Assembly: GCA_040767925.1 (NCBI GenBank)
Contig: JAXGNN010000002.1
Location: 434,001 to 498,000, forward strand
Source of the DNA: Phil1 sp040767925
GTDB lineage: Bacteria > Bacillota > Clostridia > Christensenellales > CAG-138
Direction: 5' to 3'
Length of the DNA stretch: 64,000 nt
Shown: positions 45,016 to 53,629 of the stretch, piece by piece
Layout: each line of letters opens with the position of its first letter
How positions within the stretch are numbered: the stretch's first letter is position 1
Translations under genes and position numbers: made by a program
Notes under the pieces: model-generated
Told to the model about the DNA's origin: nothing
Database searches by the model: none
The model's input: the letters and a program-made list of their open reading frames with translations, nothing else

Positions 45016-46533
45016 CTATTTTAGCGGTTTCATCGTGGGGAAGAGCAGCACGTCGCGGATGGTCGACTGGTCGGTCAGGAGCATCACCAGGCGGTCGATG
45101 CCGATGCCGATGCCGCCGGTCGGGGGCATGCCGTACTCGAGCGCGAGGCAGAAATCCTCGTCGATCATCATGGCCTCGTCATCCCCCTTGGCGCGCTCCG
45201 TCGCCTGCTGCACGAAGCGGCCGCGCTGGTCGATGGGGTCGTTGAGCTCGGAGAAGGCGTTGGCGTACTCGTGGCCCGCGATGAACAGCTCGAAGCGCTC
45301 CGTGATGCCGGGCACGCCGGGCTTCCTTTTGGTCAGCGGCGAATTCTCGACCGGGTAGTCGATGATGAAGGTCGGCTGCACGAGCTTGTCCTCCACGAAC
45401 TCGTCGAATGCGAGCGCGAGGAGCTTCCCTTTGGTGGCGGTCTTGTCCTCCACGTAAAGCCCGATGGACTTAGCGAGCGCGCGGGCCTCCTCGTCCGTCC
45501 CGCAGGCCATGAAGTCGGCGCCTGTGTATTGCGTGACCGCGTCGCGCATCGTCACGCGCGCGAAGGGCGGCGTGAGGTCGATTTCCGTGCCGCAGTATTC
45601 GATTTTCGTCTTCCCGCCGTTCACAAGGCGGCAGCAGCGGGAGATGATCTCCTCGCAAAGCCGCATCATGCCGTGGTAATCGGTATAGGCCTGATAGATC
45701 TCGATCGTCGTGAACTCGGGGTTGTGCGTGGCGTCCATGCCCTCGTTGCGGAAGAGCCTGCCGATTTCATACACGCGCTCGAGCCCGCCCACGATGCACA
45801 TCTTCAAATGGAGCTCCGTGGCGATGCGCAGATACATATCGAGGTCGAGCGAGTTGTGGTGCGTGATGAACGGGCGCGCGGAAGCGCCGCTCGCCGTGAT
45901 GTTCAAAACCGGCGTCTCCACCTCGATGAAATCCTCGGAGTTCAGGTAGCGCCTGATCTCGGCCTCGATCTGCGCGCGCTTGATGAACGTTTCGCGCACC
46001 TCGGGGTTGACGATGAGGTCCACGAAGCGCTGGCGGTAGCGCAGCTCCGGGTCCTTCAGGCCGTGGAACTTCTCCGGCAGGGGCCGGAGGGATTTCGAAA
46101 GGAGCGTCACGCTCACAGCGTGCACGGAAATCTCGCCCGTGCGGGTCTTGAAGACCGTACCCGTCACGCCGAGGATATCCCCGATGTCCATCGATTTGAA
46201 GTCTGCGTAGGCGTCCTCGCCCAGATCGTCCTTTTTAACGTAGATCTGGATGTCGCCCTTGTAATCGAGCAGATGGGCAAAGCTCGCCTTGCCCATGATG
46301 CGTTTGCTCATCATGCGCCCGGCGATCGTGACGGTTTTCCCTTCGAGCGCGTCGAAGTTCGCAAGGACGTCGCAACTGTAATGGTCGCGATCGAACTTGA
46401 CGATCTCGAACGGGTCGCGGCCCTGGTCCTGCAGGGCCTTGAGCTTGTCGCGCCTGACCTGAAGAAGCTCGTTGAGCTCCTCCTGCGTCAGCTCGTGCTC
46501 GGGGGGTGCGGCGTTTGTCATCTGCTCTTCCAT
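45016..46533 (-). CDS. lysS: Lysyl-tRNA synthetase, class II
   Basis: 505 residues, normal length. An OB-fold anticodon domain (VTIAGRMMSKRIMGKASFAHLLD) precedes the class II catalytic core: motif 2 FRNEGMDATHNPEFTTIEIYQAY and motif 3 GIGIGIDRLVMLLTD. It charges tRNA-Lys in the cytoplasm. AAGGAG precedes the ATG by 7 bases, 26 bases after the greA stop codon, so the two form an operon; greA-lysS order is common in Bacillota. Confidence 0.97.
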   Translation of the reverse strand: MEEQMTNAAPPEHELTQEELNELLQVRRDKLKALQDQGRDPFEIVKFDRDHYSCDVLANFDALEGKTVTIAGRMMSKRIMGKASFAHLLDYKGDIQIYVKKDDLGEDAYADFKSMDIGDILGVTGTVFKTRTGEISVHAVSVTLLSKSLRPLPEKFHGLKDPELRYRQRFVDLIVNPEVRETFIKRAQIEAEIRRYLNSEDFIEVETPVLNITASGASARPFITHHNSLDLDMYLRIATELHLKMCIVGGLERVYEIGRLFRNEGMDATHNPEFTTIEIYQAYTDYHGMMRLCEEIISRCCRLVNGGKTKIEYCGTEIDLTPPFARVTMRDAVTQYTGADFMACGTDEEARALAKSIGLYVEDKTATKGKLLALAFDEFVEDKLVQPTFIIDYPVENSPLTKRKPGVPGITERFELFIAGHEYANAFSELNDPIDQRGRFVQQATERAKGDDEAMMIDEDFCLALEYGMPPTGGIGIGIDRLVMLLTDQSTIRDVLLFPTMKPLK

Positions 46534-46559
46534 GTGCTGCTCCTTGGTAATTTACCTCT

Positions 46560-47033
46560 TTATTTCCCAATTTCGACGATTTCTATCCGGTTGATGCCCC
46601 CGGGCGTCGGCACCTCGATGACGTCGCCCTTCGTGCGGCCGAGGAGGCCCTTGCCCACGGGGGACTCGTTGGAGATGCGGTTCTGATACGGGTCCGCCTC
46701 CGCGCTGCCCACGAGCTGATAGGTGACCTCGCGGCCGCCCTTGGAGAGCAGCCGGACCCGCACGGTCGCGCCGACGTCGACGAGGTTCGTGTTGAGCGCG
46801 TCCTCGTCGATGACGATGACGTTCTTGAGCATCGCCTCTATTTCGGCGATCTCATACTCGATGCGCGCCTGCTCGGTCTTCGCGGCGTCGTACTCGGCGT
46901 TCTCGCTCAAATCGCCGAACGCGCGCGCGACTTTGATCTGCTCGGTGTTCTCAGTGCGGGCCGTCGTTTTAAGGTATTCGAGCCTTTCCTCGTACTTCTT
47001 CACGCCCTCGGCCGTCAAATGCACCTGACCCAT
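46560..47033 (-). CDS. greA: Transcription elongation factor GreA
   Basis: 157 residues: an N-terminal coiled coil (LTAEGVKKYEERLEYLKTT, RAFGDLSENAEYDAAKTEQ with the acidic tip DLSENAEYD) and the C-terminal globular domain ending SPVGKGLLGRTKGDVIEVPTPGG. It rescues backtracked RNA polymerase by stimulating transcript cleavage. GGAGGAG precedes the ATG. Its promoter overlaps the end of dusB. Confidence 0.96.
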   Translation of the reverse strand: MGQVHLTAEGVKKYEERLEYLKTTARTENTEQIKVARAFGDLSENAEYDAAKTEQARIEYEIAEIEAMLKNVIVIDEDALNTNLVDVGATVRVRLLSKGGREVTYQLVGSAEADPYQNRISNESPVGKGLLGRTKGDVIEVPTPGGINRIEIVEIGK

Positions 47034-47105
47034 ATCCTCTCCTCCGGTTCAAAAAAGCTAATATAATAGGAAGAATAGCCCCCATTCCTCCCTGTGTATT
47101 ATGTC

Positions 47106-47134
47106 ATTATATGTAAGCGCCGCCCCTTTGTCAA
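47106..47134 (-). promoter_or_regulatory. Promoter of greA-lysS
   Basis: On the minus strand TTGACA (47129-47134) and TATAAT (47106-47111) are exactly 17 bases apart. The -35 box overlaps the dusB stop codon. Confidence 0.85.
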
Positions 47135-48111
47135 GAAAGGAAGCTTTTCTTATAATTTTCAAGTAAAACGAGCAAATCCCGTACGTCGGATACGCCGTTC
47201 ACGCGGCGGCGGAGCTCCGATGCGCCGCGCAATCCGCCCGCGTACCAGGCGACGTGCTTGCGAAGCTCCCTCACCGCGCCCGGCCCCTTCGCTTCGACAA
47301 GTTTTTTTACGTGCAGGAGCGCCATGTCGACGCGCTCCGCAGGCGAGGGTTCTTCGGTGGGCGTCCCGCAAAGAAGCGCCTTTATTTCCCGGAAAATAAA
47401 AGGGTTCCCGCGCGCGCCGCGCGCCACCATCGCCCCGTCGCACCCGGTCTTTTCGCGCAGGGCGAGCGCGTCCCCGGCGCGGAAGACATCCCCGTTGCCG
47501 ATGACGGGAATCCGGACCGCGTCCTTCACGCGCGCGATGATCTCCCAGTCCGCGCGGCCCTCGTACATCTGCTCGCGCGTGCGCCCGTGGACGGTGACGA
47601 GCGAAGCGCCGGAGGCTTCCGCCATCCGCGCGAAGGAGACGGCGTTGACGTGCGCGTCGTCCCATCCCTTGCGGAACTTCACGCTCACGGGTACCGGCGA
47701 AGCCCTGACGACGGCCTCGATGATGCGCGCGGCGAGCGTTTCGTTTTTCATCAGCGCGCTGCCCTCGCCGTTTTTGACGATCTTGTGCGCGGGGCAGCCC
47801 ATGTTGATATCTATGACGGAAGGCCTCGCATGATGACCCTCGCAAAGAGTATGCGCGGCTTCGGCCAATATATCCGGCTCGCTGCCAAAAAGCTGAACGC
47901 CGAAAGCGGTCTCCTCCGGCGCGGTCTCGAGCAGCGCGCCCGTGTTGGCGTTTTGATAGTGCAGCCCTTTGGCGGAGACCATTTCCGTATAGGAAAAGTC
48001 CGCGCCCATATTGCGGCAGATGCCGCGAAAGACGGCGTCGGTGACGCCCGCCATGGGCGCGAGCAGGACGGGGAAATCCCGCCCTGGCTCAAAGAAAAGC
48101 GCGTTTTTCAT
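47131..48111 (-). CDS. dusB: tRNA-dihydrouridine synthase
   Basis: 326 residues. VLLAPMAGVTDAVFRGICR and the catalytic Cys106 in INMGCPAHKIVKNGEGSALMK are DusB signatures, and GNGDVFRAGDA and ARGARGNPFIF bind FMN. It reduces uridines in tRNA using NADPH. The ATG at 48111 overlaps the TGA of the upstream gene (ATGA), and the longer frame to 48411 runs antisense to nothing useful, so it is rejected. Translational coupling with the preceding membrane protein is likely. Confidence 0.95.
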   Translation of the reverse strand: MKNALFFEPGRDFPVLLAPMAGVTDAVFRGICRNMGADFSYTEMVSAKGLHYQNANTGALLETAPEETAFGVQLFGSEPDILAEAAHTLCEGHHARPSVIDINMGCPAHKIVKNGEGSALMKNETLAARIIEAVVRASPVPVSVKFRKGWDDAHVNAVSFARMAEASGASLVTVHGRTREQMYEGRADWEIIARVKDAVRIPVIGNGDVFRAGDALALREKTGCDGAMVARGARGNPFIFREIKALLCGTPTEEPSPAERVDMALLHVKKLVEAKGPGAVRELRKHVAWYAGGLRGASELRRRVNGVSDVRDLLVLLENYKKSFLS

Positions 48112-48734
48112 CCCGCAGAGCCCGTCGTTCGGACGGTTGGAGAAACGGAGGGTCTCGCGGTGGGCGTCGCCTCCGGCGCCGGCGTCAGCAGACTCAAATC
48201 GGGCGTGGGCTTGACGTCCGTCTCCGGGTTCTCTTCGATAAGTACGAGGCCGCTGATGTACCAGCGGGAACCGAGCTTGGTGAAGACCACCTGATACCTG
48301 CCGGGCGTCCATTCGGGCGGGACGGGCGGCGTCTCCCCCGCGGCGCCGTCGGCGGCGGCGTTGAGCGCGGCGAGCCCGTCGTCCACCACCATGGTCGCGC
48401 GCACGCTCCACGGCAGCACGAAGAAGCTCCTCACCTCCACGCGGTAGTCGAAGCTCGCCACGGTGAAGCCCTCGTAATCATCGCGGTAGAGCGCGGGGTC
48501 GTTGTTGATGAAATCCTCGGTGAAATATGTCGTAAGCTCGAGGATTTCGCCGCCCTTCAAAACGGTTTCGGCGCGCGCCTCGAGCCCTTCGATCGCGAGG
48601 ATATACAGGTTGCTCACGTGCATGCCCTCGACGAACACGGCGAGGCACAGCGCGACGACGCCCGCCACGATGAGCAGCGTGCGCAGCACGAACCAGATCG
48701 ATCTCCTTGCGATTTTATATCTGTTGCGGGCCAC
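48108..48734 (-). CDS. Single-pass membrane protein of unknown function
   Basis: 208 residues: a basic N-terminus, one membrane helix (about 15-36) and an external domain, ending in a Pro/Thr-rich tail. The domain (ILELTTYFTEDFINNDPALYRDDYEGFTVASFDYRVEVRSFFVLPWSVRATMVV; YQVVFTKLGSRWYISGLVLIEE) has the look of an NTF2-like or small alpha/beta fold. A GTG start at 48734 follows GGAGG by 7 bases. It overlaps dusB by four bases. I do not recognise the family. Confidence 0.75.
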   Translation of the reverse strand: MARNRYKIARRSIWFVLRTLLIVAGVVALCLAVFVEGMHVSNLYILAIEGLEARAETVLKGGEILELTTYFTEDFINNDPALYRDDYEGFTVASFDYRVEVRSFFVLPWSVRATMVVDDGLAALNAAADGAAGETPPVPPEWTPGRYQVVFTKLGSRWYISGLVLIEENPETDVKPTPDLSLLTPAPEATPTARPSVSPTVRTTGSAG

Positions 48735-48867
48735 GGAACAACCTCCGTTTGATCATCATAGCACAGCGCGCGTCATTTATCAACGAAACGGGCGTTCGCG
48801 CCGTTTTTGTTTACGAAAGGGACATCCTTTCGCGCAAAAGCGCGCGCTCTTCCGCGTCTTTTTTGCT

Positions 48868-48896
48868 TTGATTTGGCAGCGGCTTTGCGATATAAT
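48868..48896 (+). promoter_or_regulatory. Promoter of the glycine cleavage operon
   Basis: TTGATT (48868-48873) and TATAAT (48891-48896) are 17 bases apart, 50 bases before gcvT. No glycine riboswitch fits in the short leader. Confidence 0.72.
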
Positions 48897-48945
48897 GACT
48901 GCGGTGGAAAACGAAAATTACGAAATAACACAGGGAGGCAGATCG

Positions 48946-50025
48946 ATGGATGAGCTGAAAAAAACGCCGCTCTACGATACGCATATCGCGCTCGGCGGCC
49001 GCATGGTGGACTTCGGGGGCTGGGCGCTGCCCGTGCAGTATTCCGGCATCGTCGAGGAGCACAAGGCTGTGCGCGAGAGGGCGGGCCTTTTCGACGTTTC
49101 GCACATGGGCGAGGCGCGCATTTCGGGGAAGGACGCGTTCGCTTATCTTCAAAAGCTGCTCACCAACGACATCGCGACCCTGGCGCCCGGCCGCTGCCGC
49201 TACTCGATGATGTGCTACGAAAACGGCGGCACGGTGGACGACGTGCTCGTCTATAAGTTCGCGGACGACGACTACCTGCTCGTCATCAACGCGGGCAACA
49301 CAGCAAAGGACATCGCCTGGTTCAAAGAGCACGTTTTCGGCGACGTGAAGGTGATTGACGAGAGCCCGCTCTGGGCGCAGCTCGCGCTGCAGGGTCCGCG
49401 CTTCATGGACGTGCTCCAGGCCGCGGGCGCGGACGGCCCCCTGCCCGAGAAGAACTTTTCCTTCGTGCCGGAAACGAAGGTCGCGGGCGTCACGTGCATG
49501 GTCTCCCGCACGGGCTACACGGGCGAGGACGGCGTGGAGCTTTACTGCGCGCCGGCGGACGGCCCCGCGCTGCACGCGGCGCTGATGGAAGCCGGGAAGG
49601 AATTCGGCCTCCTCCCCTGCGCGCTCGGCGCGCGCGACACGCTGCGCTTCGAGGCGGGCATGCCGCTTTACGGGCACGAGATGAACGAAACCGTCACCCC
49701 GCTTGAGGTGGGCATCGGCTTCGCGGTGAAGCTTAGCAAAGATGATTTCATCGGCAAGGCCGCGCTCACGGCGCCCCCGGCGCGCGCGCGCATCGGCCTT
49801 CGCCTTACGGAGCGCGGCATTATGCGCGAGCACTGCCCGGTGTTCTTCGAGGGGCAAAACGCCGGACAGGTCACCTCCGGCATGCCCGTGCCCACGCTCG
49901 AGGGCAGCTACGGCATGGCGCTCGTGGACGCCGCGCGCGCGGGCGAAACCGCTTTCGAGGTGGAGGTGCGCGGCAAGAGGCTCAAGGCGGAGCGCGTGGC
50001 GATCCCCTTCTATAAAAGAAGCTGA
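48946..50025 (+). CDS. gcvT: Aminomethyltransferase, glycine cleavage T protein
   Basis: 359 residues. KKTPLYDTHIALGGRMVDFGGWALPVQYSGI, GLFDVSHMGEARISG, and SRTGYTGEDGVELY are T-protein signatures that bind tetrahydrofolate and the H-protein arm. It takes the aminomethyl group from GcvH and makes methylene-tetrahydrofolate and ammonia. GGGAGG precedes the ATG at 48946 by 8 bases; the longer frame from 48502 is ignored. It heads gcvT-gcvH-gcvPA-gcvPB; no dihydrolipoamide dehydrogenase gene is in the window. Confidence 0.97.
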   Translation: MDELKKTPLYDTHIALGGRMVDFGGWALPVQYSGIVEEHKAVRERAGLFDVSHMGEARISGKDAFAYLQKLLTNDIATLAPGRCRYSMMCYENGGTVDDVLVYKFADDDYLLVINAGNTAKDIAWFKEHVFGDVKVIDESPLWAQLALQGPRFMDVLQAAGADGPLPEKNFSFVPETKVAGVTCMVSRTGYTGEDGVELYCAPADGPALHAALMEAGKEFGLLPCALGARDTLRFEAGMPLYGHEMNETVTPLEVGIGFAVKLSKDDFIGKAALTAPPARARIGLRLTERGIMREHCPVFFEGQNAGQVTSGMPVPTLEGSYGMALVDAARAGETAFEVEVRGKRLKAERVAIPFYKRS

Positions 50026-50090
50026 GCGTTAAGCGGCAAACATGATTTTGCGATAAAAAAGACCCTATTTCATCACAGGAGGACGACAGT

Positions 50091-50468
50091 ATGACACCCA
50101 AGGACCGCAAATACACCCGCGACCACGAATGGATCCTTATCGAGGGCGGGAACGCCCGCATCGGCATCAGCGACCACGCGCAGAACGCGCTGGGCGACAT
50201 CGTGTTCGTCGAGCTGCCCGCCGCGGGCGACAGCTTCAGCCCCGGCGATTCGTTCGCCGTCGTCGAAAGCGTCAAGGCCGCGAGCGAGATCTACACCCCC
50301 GTGGGCGGCAAGGTAATCGAGGCGAACGCGGCGCTCGAGGCCGAGCCTGAGCGCATCAACGCCGACCCCTACGGCGCGTTCATCGCCGTGATCGAGATCG
50401 AATCGCTGGACGAGGCCGCCCTCATGGACGCGGAGCAGTACGACGCCTTCGTGGCCTCGGAGGGTTGA
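50091..50468 (+). CDS. gcvH: Glycine cleavage H protein
   Basis: 125 residues. The lipoyl lysine is Lys62 in VVESVKAASE, in the usual beta-hairpin setting, with RKYTRDHEWI at the start. This small carrier shuttles the aminomethyl group between P, T and L proteins. CAGGAGG precedes the ATG by 9 bases. Confidence 0.97.
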   Translation: MTPKDRKYTRDHEWILIEGGNARIGISDHAQNALGDIVFVELPAAGDSFSPGDSFAVVESVKAASEIYTPVGGKVIEANAALEAEPERINADPYGAFIAVIEIESLDEAALMDAEQYDAFVASEG

Positions 50469-50474
50469 GCCCAG

Positions 50475-51815
50475 ATGAGAAGCTACGTCCCCAATACGGA
50501 GCAGGAGCGCCGCGAGATGCTCGAAAGCATCGGCCTTGCGGACATGGGCGCGCTCTACGCCGACATCCCGGAGGAGGTGCGCCTTCGCCGGCCGCTCGCG
50601 CTGCCCCGCGGCATGAGCGAGAGCGAGGTGCGGCGCGTCTTCGCCTCCCTCGCAAGGCAGAATAGGACCGAGCTTGCGATCTTCCGCGGCGCGGGCGCGT
50701 ACAACCACTATATCCCCGCCGCGGTGCCGCAGCTTGCGATGCGCAGCGAGTTTTACACGGCCTACACCCCCTATCAGGCCGAGATGAGCCAGGGCATGCT
50801 GCAGGCGATTTTCGAATTCCAGACGCTCGTGTGCCAGCTGACCGGACTTGACGCCGCGAACGCCTCCGTGTACGACGGGGCGAGCGCCGCCGCCGAGGCC
50901 ATGAACATGCTCACCGCCGCGAAGCGCAAAAACAAGGTCCTCTATAGCGCGGGCCTACATCCGGACGTGATTGCGGTGCTCAAGACCTACGCGCGCTTCT
51001 CGGAGACGGAACTCGTGGAAATCCCGCTCGGCGAGAAGGGCGTGACCGATATGGCCGCGCTGGAGCAAAACGGCGGGAACGCCGCTGGGTTCATCGCCGC
51101 GCAGCCCAACTTCTTCGGCTGCCTCGAGGACACAAAAAAGCTCGCCGAGGCGACGCACGCGTTCGGCGGCCTCTATGTGAGCTATGTCTATCCCCACGCG
51201 CTGGGCGTATTGGCGCGCCCGGGCGAACTCGGCGCGGACATCGCCGTCGGGGACGGGCAGCCGCTCGGCCTCCCGCTCGCCTTCGGCGGGCCTTACGTGG
51301 GCTTCATGGCCGCGACCCAGAAGCTCATGCGCGGCCTCCCCGGCCGGATCGTGGGCGAAACGGCGGACAAGGACGGCACGCGCGCCTATGTGCTTACGCT
51401 GCAGGCGCGCGAGCAGCACATCCGCCGCGAAAAGGCGAGTTCCAACATCTGCTCGAACCAGATGCTCTGTGCCGTGACGGCGAGCATCTACCTCTCCCTC
51501 ATGGGCCCCAAGGGCCTCGCCGAGGCCGCGAACCAGTCCATGCAGAAGGCGCATTACCTCGCCGAGGGCATGGGCCGCATCAAGGGCATCCGCCTCCGGT
51601 ACCCCGAGACGCCCTTCTTCAACGAGTTCGCCGTGGATTACGACAAGGACGCCTCGCTCGTCAACGCCGTGCTCAAGGACCGCGGCGTCATGGGCGGCGT
51701 GCGGCTGAACCGCCTCATCCCCGGCGACCGGGGCGCGCTCTGGTGCGTTACGGAACAGAACACGCGCGAGGAAATCGACACGGCCCTCGCGGCGCTCGAG
51801 GAGGTGTTCCAATGA
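50475..51815 (+). CDS. gcvPA: Glycine decarboxylase subunit 1
   Basis: 446 residues, the N-terminal half of the split P protein: YVPNTEQERREMLESIG, GAGAYNHYIPAAVPQLAMRSEFYTAYTPYQAEMSQG and SNICSNQMLCAVTASIYLSLMG are conserved. It forms the decarboxylase with gcvPB. GGAGGG lies 10 bases before the ATG. Its stop codon overlaps the gcvPB start as ATGA. Confidence 0.96.
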   Translation: MRSYVPNTEQERREMLESIGLADMGALYADIPEEVRLRRPLALPRGMSESEVRRVFASLARQNRTELAIFRGAGAYNHYIPAAVPQLAMRSEFYTAYTPYQAEMSQGMLQAIFEFQTLVCQLTGLDAANASVYDGASAAAEAMNMLTAAKRKNKVLYSAGLHPDVIAVLKTYARFSETELVEIPLGEKGVTDMAALEQNGGNAAGFIAAQPNFFGCLEDTKKLAEATHAFGGLYVSYVYPHALGVLARPGELGADIAVGDGQPLGLPLAFGGPYVGFMAATQKLMRGLPGRIVGETADKDGTRAYVLTLQAREQHIRREKASSNICSNQMLCAVTASIYLSLMGPKGLAEAANQSMQKAHYLAEGMGRIKGIRLRYPETPFFNEFAVDYDKDASLVNAVLKDRGVMGGVRLNRLIPGDRGALWCVTEQNTREEIDTALAALEEVFQ

Positions 51816-53260
51816 GCCGGTCTTCCTATCCTTTGCTGTTCGAACGCTCGAAGCCCGGGCGGAGGGGCTGTGACCTGCCCCCGCTCGACGTGCCGGAGCT
51901 CGACTGCCTCATCCCCGGGGAGTACGCGGCAAAGGCCGCGCTTCCCCTGCCGGAAATCGCCGAGGCGGACGTGGTTCGCCACTACACCAACCTCTCGCGC
52001 AGGAACTTCGGCGTGGACAACGGCTTTTACCCCCTCGGCAGCTGCACGATGAAGTATAACCCCAAAGTGAACGAGGAGGTCGCGGCGCTCTTCAACGGCC
52101 TGCACCCCCTCGCGGACGAGGACTGCGCCGCGGGCGCCATCCGCCTGATGGCGGAACTTGAAAACGCGCTCTGCGCGATCACGGGGTTCGACAAGTTCAC
52201 CCTGCAGCCCGCGGCGGGCGCGCACGGGGAGCTCGCCGGCCTCATGATCATCAAGGCGTACCACGACATGCGGCAGGATGATGAGCGCAAGGTCATGATC
52301 GTCCCGGATTCGGCGCACGGCACCAACCCCGCCTCCGCCGTGATGGCGGGCTTTGAAACGCGGGAACTCGTCTCCGCGCCGGACGGCGGCATCGACCTCG
52401 CCGCCCTTCGCGCGGCCTGCGGGCCGGACACCGCGGGACTGATGCTCACGAACCCCTCGACGCTGGGCCTTTTTGAAAAGAACATCGCCGAGGTCGCCAA
52501 GATCGTCCACGACGCGGGCGGGCTTCTCTATTACGACGGGGCGAACCTCAACGCCGTCATGGGCGTCGCGCGCCCCGCGGACATGGGCTTCGACGTGATG
52601 CACATCAACCTGCACAAAACCTTCTCCACCCCGCACGGCGGCGGCGGCCCGGGCAGCGGCCCGGTGGGCGTCACGGCGGAGCTGATCCCCTATCTGCCCT
52701 GTCCCCTCGTGATGTCCGGCTGCTGCGGCAACGCGTCGCTCGACTACGACCGCCCGCTCTCCATCGGCAAGGTCAAGGGGTTCTACGGCAACTTCTCCGT
52801 GATGGCCAAGGCGTACGCCTACATTTTAAGCCTCGGCGCGGAGGGCCTGAAAGAGGCGAGCGAGAACGCCGTTCTGAACGCGAACTATGTTTTGAACGCT
52901 TTGAAGGACGTTTACGCCGTGCCGCACGCGCGCGTCTGCATGCACGAGTGCGTGCTCGCGCCCACCGAGAGGATGCTCGGGAACGGCGTGCATACGGCGG
53001 ACATCGCAAAGACGCTCATCGATTATGGCTACCATCCGCCCACGATCTACTTCCCGCTCATCGTCCACGAGGCGATCATGATCGAGCCGACCGAGAGCGA
53101 GAGCCGCGAGACACTCGACGGGTTCATATCCGCCATGCGCGAGATCGCGAAGATCGCGCTCGAGGAGCCCGAAAGGCTCCACGCCTCCCCCGTCTCCACG
53201 CCCGTTGGCAGGCCCGACGAGGTGCAGGCGGCGAGGAAGCCGGTGGTGAAATTCAATTGA
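51812..53260 (+). CDS. gcvPB: Glycine decarboxylase subunit 2 (PLP subunit)
   Basis: 482 residues. The PLP lysine lies in MHINLHKTFSTPHGGGGPGSGPVGV, and FYPLGSCTMKYNPKVNE is the usual start region. It decarboxylates glycine with lipoyl-GcvH. GAGGAGGTG precedes the ATG at 51812. The last codons, AAA TTC AAT TGA, run into the AATTGACAATTG repeat, so the repeat supplies the stop codon and may have replaced the original C-terminus. Confidence 0.96.
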   Translation: MSRSSYPLLFERSKPGRRGCDLPPLDVPELDCLIPGEYAAKAALPLPEIAEADVVRHYTNLSRRNFGVDNGFYPLGSCTMKYNPKVNEEVAALFNGLHPLADEDCAAGAIRLMAELENALCAITGFDKFTLQPAAGAHGELAGLMIIKAYHDMRQDDERKVMIVPDSAHGTNPASAVMAGFETRELVSAPDGGIDLAALRAACGPDTAGLMLTNPSTLGLFEKNIAEVAKIVHDAGGLLYYDGANLNAVMGVARPADMGFDVMHINLHKTFSTPHGGGGPGSGPVGVTAELIPYLPCPLVMSGCCGNASLDYDRPLSIGKVKGFYGNFSVMAKAYAYILSLGAEGLKEASENAVLNANYVLNALKDVYAVPHARVCMHECVLAPTERMLGNGVHTADIAKTLIDYGYHPPTIYFPLIVHEAIMIEPTESESRETLDGFISAMREIAKIALEEPERLHASPVSTPVGRPDEVQAARKPVVKFN

Positions 53261-53287
53261 CAATTGACAATTGATAATTGACAATTA
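53254..53287. repeat. AATTGACAATTG-type repeat at the gcvPB stop codon
   Basis: Four to five imperfect copies of CAATTGA/TAATTGA. The TGA of gcvPB is part of the first copy. Confidence 0.75.
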
Positions 53288-53303
53288 TCTACGGACTGAG
53301 GCG

Positions 53304-53342
53304 GTCCCCGCTTGAACGGCGTTCGGCGGGGATCGTTCTTTT
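53304..53342 (+). terminator. Terminator of the gcv operon
   Basis: TCCCCGC (53305-53311) pairs with GCGGGGA (53326-53332), with an inner GAAC/GTTC stem, followed by TCGTTCTTTTTT. Confidence 0.75.
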
Positions 53343-53629
53343 TTGGGCTGTTCCCGCTGCGCCGGAGAGGATCACGCATGTCCGGGAAGGCGCCGGCGTT
53401 CCTTCCATATGAGTTGCCGCTGTGCAGACAGCGTTTCGCGAAACGCGAAAGGCCGTGATGTTTTCGCCAGGATCGTGTCGAACCGCTCCCCAAGGCAACT
53501 GTTTTCACGCATTTAGCCGCGACATATTACGCCGCGGTTATAATTTTTTGCTCCTTCGGCCAATATACTCATGAAGAAACAGTTTTTGCCTGAAAGGCAA
53601 TCGAAAAAATCAAATGAGGAGGAACCATC
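53343..53629. other. Intergenic region before the wall-anchored protein
   Basis: No gene is apparent. A TATAAT (53539-53544) has no good -35 box. A short hairpin TTGCCT/AGGCAA lies near 53588-53600, shortly before the ribosome-binding site of the next gene. Confidence 0.35.

Noticed and set aside
45271..46686. 471-codon frame opposite lysS and greA
   Set aside because: Antisense to two universally conserved genes; composition-driven.
48897..48945. Glycine riboswitch before gcvT
   Set aside because: The promoter lies only 50 bases from the start codon, too short for even one glycine aptamer.
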